This document shows, piece by piece, positions 56,950-64,000 of a DNA stretch of 64,000 bases. A model generated the notes under the pieces. That model saw nothing but the letters and a program-made list of their open reading frames with translations. It searched no databases and was not told the origin of the DNA. A program made the translations under genes and the position numbers. How positions within the stretch are numbered: the first letter of the stretch is position 1; each line of letters starts with the position of its first letter. The DNA lies in contig JAMWFC010000044.1 in the NCBI GenBank assembly GCA_027475525.1, positions 993,340 through 1,057,339 of the forward strand. Reading direction: 5' to 3'. Source of the stretch: Macrolepiota albuminosa. Lineage: Eukaryota > Basidiomycota > Agaricomycetes > Agaricales > Agaricaceae.

Positions 56950-58300
56950 ACGAGCATGCAGAAGAAGAATGAGCCACACAAGATTTGATGAAAAAAGAAC
57001 AAAAAAGTACAGAATTCCATCCCGCTTGATGACCTCTAAAACAGGCATTCTCAACTGAACATTTTGTGACCTTTTTGCAACACCATAAATAATGCCAATA
57101 AAAGCAAGGCCATCAAAAGCAAGACAGAGGGACAGGTAGACTTCCCCTGTTGGAAACCTGTTGATAATAGTGAGTTAGAAGTTTTGAAATTTGAGTGACA
57201 AGAGCTCAAACTTCAAGTTTGATTTTGCCGATGAAATAGCAACACAAACTAAATGTTGTGAGATAAATGGCTATAATTTGTTGGACTGCCTTACTATGAA
57301 ATGCATCAATGTCTGGAAGAACAGGTAAATCTGGAGTCACTCCAGACAAAAGAACGACTGGATTATCTGTTCCTCCAAAAGCTTGAGACACGGTATAGAG
57401 TGCTAACACTGATTGTAGAAGTATCATGAATCCGGAGCCATACAGAATCAGCTTTGGCTTTTCAAGTAGAGCATAAATACTATCATGTGTGTAAACATAT
57501 AATAGTTGCATGTGTAGTTGTAGACGGTACCTACCGCAAAGTGAGAAAAATCTCAGCAATATTTGTCATGATGAATGTTCCAATGACTTCAAAACTACTA
57601 TAGCGAGAGCAGCTGTTGATTGAGACCCTTGAGAAAAACGGTTTACATGGAGTACTTGAGACTGACATCTAATTCAAAAGGCTATTAATGCCGTAATATC
57701 TCAGTAGTGACTTGACTGGTGAAAGAACATACTTCGACAGTCCATGCATCGAGAAAATATGCTAAAGGTACATTTCTCAGAATCCAACTAGAAAGACAAG
57801 TATAAAGGAACGTACAAACCAACGCAATGATAACAAAGGCAGGACAAAGATATCGATTCTGAAGAAGTCTGAGACTCTTGCAAATGCCACATTTGTTTGA
57901 TCCACATACCAGTATGAACAGCCAGAAAACTACAAGGAGCCATTTTAGAGAAGCCAAAAGAGTGATAATCAACTCGCCTGGCGTTTTCTTGCCTTTCCAT
58001 GCATATTCAACCTGTTGATGTAATCAACACTACTGAAAAAGGTACGCCTACACAGAAGGGATCGTACCTCATCTCGAAAAGTAAGAAAATAGTCATAGAA
58101 CCACAGTGTTGAGACTGATACGAAGTACAACTACAAGAAATCTGAGAGATCAATCCGGAGCTTGTGTCGAGTCTTTGACCTTCATTGCAAACCTAGAATG
58201 TGTGAGTACGACGCCAACGCCGGAATTACTGATGTAGATACAAGTCATTGCCCAGATGAATCATGGCGTCGAGAACATCTCCTGAGACAGTCACCGTCAT
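56950..58300 (-). CDS. DUF6533-family multi-pass membrane protein
   Basis: The start is probably the ATG at 58300 (MTVTVSGD). Supported exons: 58130-58068 (FVSVSTLWFYDYFLTFRDE, the DUF6533 signature YDYxLTFxxEV split by an intron), 58011 to about 57700, about 57600-57535, 57479-57212, and 57146-56950. Introns 58012-58067, 57480-57534 and 57147-57211 have GT...AG ends and preserve frame. Seven hydrophobic segments can be counted, ending with DGILYFFVLFSSNLVWLILLL. The join between the second and third listed exons (57600-57700) is not resolved, and a short last exon may lie near 56830. The family is common in Agaricomycetes; its function is unknown. Confidence 0.7.
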
Positions 58301-58529
58301 TGCGAAAGGTTTAAGCACCATGTCTGCTTCAGTGTTTAAGAAGTTTTATACTTAATCGAACGTCATCGTTTCAACCCCTAGGATTGCTTGACGTGTGAAG
58401 CCATCTGTCATTCAAACCGGTTGTTTGGTCATATCAAGGCCACTGCCAGAATTACAATTGGAACCTAAGAATTTGAAAATGGAACTGTCACCTCTTCGGA
58501 GTTTGACGGAACAGCGTGGATTTGTTGCA

Positions 58530-58730
58530 TGGTTTCTAAAGGACTAATGTAACCTTATTTTCCCACTCATCCACTATTGATGATCAAGATGTCGTGATCT
58601 TTCAGGCACTAAAAATATTCCCCTGCTTGCCATGTGCACCCCGTTGAAAGCCGTAATTGTGCGCTCATTCATTCATTCATTCTAAAGGACTATATGTAAC
58701 CTTATTTTCCCACTCATCCACTATTGATGA
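58530..58730. repeat. Direct repeat TCTAAAGGACTA...CACTATTGATGA
   Basis: A ~50-bp segment at about 58535-58585 recurs at 58680-58727 and, diverged, at 59050-59100. Parts of the adjoining CAGGCACTA(A/G)AAATATTCCCC motif recur at 58600 and 58990. Confidence 0.7.
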
Positions 58731-58885
58731 GGCCAACACAGATCGAGACCCCGCCTCAACCCCACACAGACATGCCCTCATCTGAAGCGATCTGCGACGT
58801 ATCCAAGCTCATCACACGCGCCACCAGAAACTATAATGTTACGTTGAAAGGCGAAGGACAAATAGATTACCAACTACATACCCGG

Positions 58886-58970
58886 AGTAGAGTACAGACT
58901 CTACCCCCGCCTCTTAGCCCTGCATAGCGGCTTGCCGGAGGCAAAAATAGAATTCATCATCATCATCATC
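58886..58970 (+). repeat. Dispersed repeat 3' end with (ATC)n tail
   Basis: CCCCGCCTCTTAGCCCT-GCATAGCGGCTTGCCGG, followed by an AATAGAATTC and (ATC)n tail. Homologous copies at 59640-59712 and, inverted, 59950-60035. Confidence 0.65.
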
Positions 58971-59539
58971 AAGATGCTGTGACTTTCAGGCACTAGAAAT
59001 ATTCCCCCTGCCTGTTGGAAGCCGTAATTGTGCGCTATATGTTGCACGGTTTCTAAAGGACTATACTGATTTTCCCCCTCATCCACTACTGATGATCAAG
59101 ATGCCATGGGACAATTTTTTACGTCAAACATGGGTCAGAATTAGTTAAGGGGTTGACATAATATCTCTTTGAGAAACGTATGCCTTTTTTTGAGGCCCAT
59201 ACAGCAACTTTCCCTTTCGGTAGGCACGATGATTAATAGAGCGGTGAATGTCCTCCGTTGGGCAGTTATTCAGATAGTGCACTAATGCCTCTGAAAAGCT
59301 GTGCTTGATGTGTTCTATGTAACATTGGTTTCGGGTAGTTCACTGCTCCGACGACGAGGCCGGTCTGGGAATGCACACCGCGAGTAGTCACGACAACCCG
59401 TGTACGCGCACACACCAGGTGGACAGGTAAACCGAACAGGGCCACCGCGCCCCACCACAATTCAAGCCCACCGCAAAACCCCCTCACACACATTTCACCA
59501 GGAGTACGCGACGCACCCCAGCCAAAGAGACAAGCCACC

Positions 59540-59712
59540 AAAGATTATGCGAAGAGAGTTCTACATTACAAAAATACGCTACACGAACATATCTAGATAG
59601 ACCGCAGTTAACACACACGGTGTAGGATAGCAGTAGGCCATACCCCCGCCTCTTAGCCCTACATAGCGACTTGCCGGCGGTATAAACACAATTCATTCAT
59701 TCACTCGTTCAA
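59540..59712 (+). repeat. Dispersed repeat 3' end with (ATTC)n tail
   Basis: Second copy of the same family, longer on its 5' side (CGAAGAGAGTTCTAC...ACACGAACAT) and ending in ATTCATTCATTCACTC. Confidence 0.65.
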
Positions 59713-59949
59713 CAAAATCTTCCCATACCAACTTGTCATCGGATTTCTACATACACTTGAGGCAGTTCTTAACTAGGTCCGATATCAGAAATTTGTCGTA
59801 AAATTTTGGCCACCCTGAAAAGTCGCAGGAAAAATCAAAGAATACATATCTTTAGACATTTTCGAGCATGTAGAGTCCAATCCTGACATCAGAACTTTCT
59901 TTGACTGTCTCCAACTGTTTGCCGGTGGTAACAAACTCGATCAATCAAT

Positions 59950-60100
59950 CAATCCGAATGAATAAATGAATTTTATTCTTACCGCCGGCAAGCCACTATG
60001 TAGGGCTTGTATCGTGCTCTACTCCGAGTATGTTATCTGACGATCTATCTATCTGTGTTCGTGTAATGTAGCTTTGTGAAGTACAACTCTCTTCGTGTGG
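59950..60100 (-). repeat. Dispersed repeat 3' end, inverted copy
   Basis: Minus-strand copy: CGAAGAGAGTTGTAC...CTACATAGTGGCTTGCCGGCGGTAA and an ATTCATTTATTCATTC tail. A conserved 3' end with a simple-repeat tail is typical of non-LTR retrotransposons or SINEs, but no RT is seen. Confidence 0.6.
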
Positions 60101-60253
60101 TTTTTGGCGGCGTAGGGGATGAATTGGGTTACATCGCAGGCTCAATCAATTCCATCAAAACAGATTGACAAGACAGAGCTCCCGATCAGAATGGCATTGT
60201 TTCAGGATCATGATTGGTGGTTTCAACTCGGCAGAAGCAGTCACGCGTGTCAA

Positions 60254-60295
60254 GGGGTTTGACCCTTTTGGTCAAAATGACCACGGTCAAACCCC
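60254..60295. repeat. 11-bp inverted repeat upstream of the O-methyltransferase
   Basis: GGGGTTTGACC (60254-60264) and GGTCAAACCCC (60285-60295), perfect arms with a 20-bp loop that itself contains GGTCA/TGACC. It ends 125 bp before the ATG. Confidence 0.6.
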
Positions 60296-60419
60296 GTCAA
60301 TGCCATCACTGCGGCAGAATACCCTAGATTGGACTGCGGATTCTCATGACATGATTATCATTATCACCAACTCGGATGATATATACTTGTGACTTTTGCA
60401 GGTAGCCAACATCAGCTCC

Positions 60420-62289
60420 ATGACTTCTCCTCTTCGCCAACTCATCACCCTCATAACAGAAGCCGCCGACAAACTTGAGCGTACCATCGACACCACAAAA
60501 ACATCCATCCCTGATTTGTATTCTCCTTTTACTCCTGAGTCTGAGGCTTTCCGCCTCAACCCCGATGTTTCTGACTCCGTGAATATTATATGTGCAGCGG
60601 CAGCACATCTGGAAGCTATCTTGTTGCCTGCCCATGTTTCGTTGGCCAATGCAACTGCTGGAGTGTGTACTTTCTATCCCGATACTTGCCAATCAGGCTG
60701 ACATGATTTTGAAGTATCTGAAATCGGCCGCGATCCGCGTATGTCTCGAGTCCAACGTCACTGAGATCTTGCGCGAGGCAGGTCCGAATGTCAGTTGGCT
60801 ACTTTTGTTTACTCTAACTACCTAACCTATTGATTATCTTCCAGGGACTTCATGTTGATGAGATTGCTGCCAAGAATGGGCAAAACCCTCAAAAGTTGGG
60901 TAAGCATCGTGCTTAGTGACCTACAAAGCCGAGCCTATCTTTTTTAGCGCGTTTTTTGCGTTACCTTGCCACGAATCACATCTATCGAGAACTCAAACCA
61001 AATGTCTTTACCAACACGCGTATCTCCAGCATGATCGACACCCACAAGTCCAGCCAGGATATCATAGACAAGTGAGCTATACGTGTTTTGTGGAACTCAG
61101 GTGTCTTAGTTTTTCCTAGCCCTAAGACTAAATATGACAATACGCGTAGTATGGCTCCTTTGCTATCCCATGTGTACGTTCTTCATTGCAACTTGATCTG
61201 AGATAAACTTCACGTGGAGTAGGCTCGATGATATGCTCAAAGCGTCTGCATATGCCTGGGAGACTTTGTCGGATCCAGTCGCAACTGATTCTGGCGATAC
61301 TGTTGTTCCATTCTCTCGGGCGTTGAATACTAAGGAGTCGTTTTGGGAAGTGCTTGCTCGCGATGAATATAAGTCGCGGCGGTTTAACGTCGCAATGCAA
61401 GGAGTGCGAGCTATGCAACCGGTCGATTCAATTTTGAAAGGTCTATTCATTCCCTGCAGTTATTATTCTCTACTTATAGTCAAATAGCTTACAACTGGAG
61501 TGAGCTTCCATCTGGTTCGATGATTGTCGACGTTGGCGGAGGTATCGGATCCGAGTCGCTGATGTTAGCGAAGGAATTTCCGTCCTTTAATTTTGTTGTT
61601 CAAGACTTAGAACCTGTCATTGAGGATGCAAAGAAAGTAAGTCGTTGATTTATTCCTTCGAATTCTGTATCTGACATTGATTGTCATCGTGATCAGGACT
61701 TGCAGCGAAATTCGCCCAATGCCCACGTCAAATTTGAAGGCGAGTATTGATCTCTATATGCTTTTTGCTTCATAAAAATGACTTCGTTCTACCAGTCCAC
61801 GATTTTTTCACGCCTCAGCCAGCAGGTCGAAAAGTCACCGTATTTCTGCTGAAACAAGTCCTTCACGACTGGTCGGACAAGCACTGCATCAAAATCCTCG
61901 CTCAGCTTCGTGCCGGGGCGGACAAGGATACGAAGCTCTTGCTCGTCGAAAGCCTTCTTCCCTTAGCCTGTCACGAGCCAAAGGACGGTGCAGATGCAGT
62001 AGATATCCCGGGCTCTATGGTCCCCGAAGCACCAACACCCCTTCTTCCCAACTTCGGTATCGTGAATGTGATGGGCTACACAGGTGACTTGAACGTGAGT
62101 GGCTTGAGACGGCGCGTACAAACACACTAATAAATGCTTAATCAGATGTTTCTCATGTTCGATGCTCAGGAGCGTACTCTCCGTCATTTCAATGATCTCC
62201 TGCTCAATAACGGCTGGAAAATTAAGAAGGTTTATCGTCAGAATGGCGACAGTACTTTCCTTCAGTCGGTTGAAGCTATCCCAATCTAA
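60420..62289 (+). CDS. SAM-dependent O-methyltransferase (COMT-like), 10 exons
   Basis: Transfers methyl from S-adenosylmethionine to a hydroxyl of a small molecule, probably cytosolic secondary metabolism or detoxification; substrate unknown. Exons: 60420-60662, 60715-60789, 60845-60899, 60948-61071, 61120-61173, 61223-61440, 61488-61636, 61697-61740, 61797-62094, 62146-62289; total 1404 nt, 467 residues. Introns are 47-60 bp. All have GT-AG ends except 61741-61796, which is GC-AG. The N-terminal winged-helix dimerisation part (GLHVDEIAAKNGQNPQKL) precedes the SAM-binding VDVGGGIGSESL (~residue 270) and the catalytic-His motif LKQVLHDWSDKHC (~344). The ATG at 60420 was chosen because the family homology starts there. 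No stop or frameshift; appears intact. Confidence 0.87.
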
Positions 62290-63271
62290 TTCCAGGTCAT
62301 GATGTTATCTGCTTGTTAAATGTATGTTGTCAGCAAATTGTTGAACATATTATCCTTGAATGCTTGGTTTTTTACAATTCTCGTCGCGCGATGGCAAGAA
62401 TAACATATTTTCATATATTTATTTTCATATTGATGTAAGTTCGAGGCAGACCGCGGGAATGGAAAACGGTCTCAGAACCCACCTCTGAAAACTGTAAGCA
62501 ATCGTTGAAAACTGTAGACTACAAATAGACTGACCCCCACCCAAACTGTGTAACGACTAGCCAGCAGAGTATGTAGTAAGAGCGCGGTACGAGGCAACGA
62601 TCGACTCTCTTACGTAAATAACGATGACGATGAATCGATCAAAGCAATTGATCGAGGTCTATGCACAAGCGAACCGACCCTCACGCAAACTCGTCGCGTC
62701 ACTCTTATCACATCGCTTTGTGGCGTCAAAGTCTCATTGTTTCTGTTCTTTCACTGTTACGGATCTTGTATATAGTCTAGCTATGCCTTCCCTGATCCTC
62801 GTCCTGCTTCCTTCTCACCAATCACGTAGAGCTCGTCAGTCCTTTGGACTACGACTTTTCTTTCTTTCTGCAAGACACTCTCAGGCATCACGGCACGTCT
62901 CTGATCTGTTTTTAAGTTCAGTAACTTGCTTTTTGAGGCGGGCAAGGCCTGCTTTCAGCATCTGGAAGAGGATTTTTTGGCATGAGGGGTTATGTCGATT
63001 GCACCGGACCTTCTGAAGTGCTTCTTATCTCCCACTTATTGAAGATTTTTGAGCCATTGAAAATATATTGACAATTTGTATTCTACTTTTGACCAAAGTG
63101 ACATATTTTGGTATAACTTATGAGTTATGGAGTATGGGAGGGCACCCAAAATTCCATGCAAACGCTCCCTGTGGAAGCTCAAAGCCTATGTGTTTTGGCA
63201 GATTATGGGTTTATACAGCTATGGGTTAAGACAGAGTTGACTGTATTCATCAGCGTAGAAAATTGACTCTG
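62290..63271. other. Intergenic region between convergent genes
   Basis: Follows the O-methyltransferase stop and precedes (in coordinates) the end of the reductase gene. A 130-codon open frame at 62624-63016 has no recognisable features. Nothing else seen. Confidence 0.5.
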
Positions 63272-64000
63272 TCAACTCCCCCCTAAGAAAGCCCTTGCCT
63301 CTTCCCACCCAACCCTCTCCCTCTCCTTCCCCAACCCTTCACCCCTCCTAACCTCCTCTTCATCCACCCTCTTCCAATCCTCGTATTGCGTGACCACACC
63401 CGTCTTCAATCCCTCCTGCACCTCCACCGGCACACCCTCAAGGTCAGGCTCGGAGTTCATCACCTCCCTCGACTTAGTCGAATCCACGCCATCTGCACCT
63501 TCCCCCTCTGGCGTCATCGTCCTATGCACCTCCTTATCCCCAGGCAACCAATCTGAAAGTATCGCATCCGCAACCCCGTACGCGTTCATCATCGTCGCGG
63601 CTAATACACCCTTCGCGCCGGTTGCGGCCCACCCAGACGCATACACGTTCTTCACTTCCTTGTTTCCATCGACGACGCGTCCGCCGGGCATCGTCCTCAA
63701 ATGCTTCAGATCTAAATCATAGAACGGCGCACTAGGCTCGGCGTGGAACCCTAGCGAGGTCACAACGAGACTGGTGTCCACCTCCTCCGTCTGACCAGTC
63801 GGCACCGCTCTCCCAGTCTCCCTGTCCACCTTCGTATGCGCCAGACTCAATGTCGCCATGCCCCTCTCCTCACCCGCGTTGGGGAGCACGAGCCCAGTGG
63901 GGGACCTATAGAAATCCAAAGACCATGTCTTCCGAGTCGTCCCAAACGCATTGTTCGACCCCTTCCTCAGGAGCTGCAGGATCCTCCCCTGCTGTCTCGT
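63272..64000 (-). CDS. ARH1: Mitochondrial ferredoxin (adrenodoxin) reductase, C-terminal part
   Basis: The frame is open from 64000, so the N-terminus lies beyond the window. It contains RILQLLRKGSNNAFGTTRK, the segment LDFYRSPTGL, TSLVVTSLGF, and the C-terminal FAD/NADP-associated stretch YASGWAATGAKGVLAATMMNA. These are arranged as in the FDXR/ARH1 family, which passes electrons from NADPH to mitochondrial ferredoxin for Fe-S cluster and heme A synthesis. The tail is acidic with an amphipathic end (YEDWKRVDEEEV). The stop is at 63272-63274. No break is seen. The symbol is by family resemblance to the yeast gene. Confidence 0.82.
   Translation of the reverse strand, partial: TRQQGRILQLLRKGSNNAFGTTRKTWSLDFYRSPTGLVLPNAGEERGMATLSLAHTKVDRETGRAVPTGQTEEVDTSLVVTSLGFHAEPSAPFYDLDLKHLRTMPGGRVVDGNKEVKNVYASGWAATGAKGVLAATMMNAYGVADAILSDWLPGDKEVHRTMTPEGEGADGVDSTKSREVMNSEPDLEGVPVEVQEGLKTGVVTQYEDWKRVDEEEVRRGEGLGKERERVGWEEARAFLGGS

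Noticed and set aside
60165..60392. 75-codon frame upstream of the O-methyltransferase
   Set aside because: It spans the inverted repeat and is out of context; family homology of the methyltransferase begins at 60420.
62624..63016. 130-codon plus-strand open frame between the O-methyltransferase and the reductase
   Set aside because: No recognisable domain, no sign of splicing or conserved motif, and composition typical of chance; not listed as a gene.

Overview
The window looks like a repeat-rich heterochromatic segment of a filamentous basidiomycete (probably Agaricomycetes) genome. The evidence is a DUF6533-type membrane-protein gene, a ten-exon O-methyltransferase with ~50-bp introns, a mitochondrial ferredoxin/adrenodoxin reductase fragment, and several families of chromodomain Ty3/gypsy retrotransposons (chromoviruses). 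Roughly 55 of the 64 kb is nested LTR elements; ordinary single-copy genes occupy only the right-hand 8 kb.

Left half (1-27.5 kb). Element E (minus strand, old, promoterless remnant) is cut at 21122 by the 3' LTR of element 1 (plus strand; its 5' end lies outside the window). Element 1 is itself interrupted by element A (8014-19215, plus strand). Element 1 has one fused gag-pol frame with seven nonsense codons and no frameshift, then an unrecognised sense ORF after pol; A sits in that extra ORF. A gag relic related to element 1 lies at 26.6-27.2 kb.

Middle (27.5-55.8 kb). Three elements are stacked: B (plus, 27543-55795, target duplication GAAAG) contains C (minus, 37230-54560, target duplication GGGCC), which contains D (minus, 39586-50870, target duplication CAACT). 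D has apparently identical 797-bp LTRs and is the youngest. A, B and D belong to one lineage. Its members have 0.7-0.85 kb LTRs, a primer-binding site complementary to the predicted 5' end of their own RNA (Tf1-like self-priming), gag and pol overlapping in the -1 frame, and two consecutive retropepsin domains in pol.

The most interesting feature is that A, B and D each carry, between pol and the 3' LTR, a gene on the opposite strand to gag-pol. In D it is open over four exons (546 codons) with three ~50-bp canonical introns. It encodes a Cys-rich pair spaced like a fungal binuclear Zn cluster, a basic patch and a coiled coil. The reading frame, all six cysteines and the second intron's position are kept in the diverged A and B copies.

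A second, technical signal is that eleven exact tandem duplications of precisely 77 bp occur, ten in A and D and one in flanking DNA. The constant length suggests un-collapsed k-mer overlaps from assembly rather than biology. Removing one copy of each explains most frame breaks in D.

Right end (55.8-64 kb): a DUF6533 gene (minus), a cluster of short dispersed repeats with microsatellite tails, the O-methyltransferase (plus), and the truncated reductase (minus).
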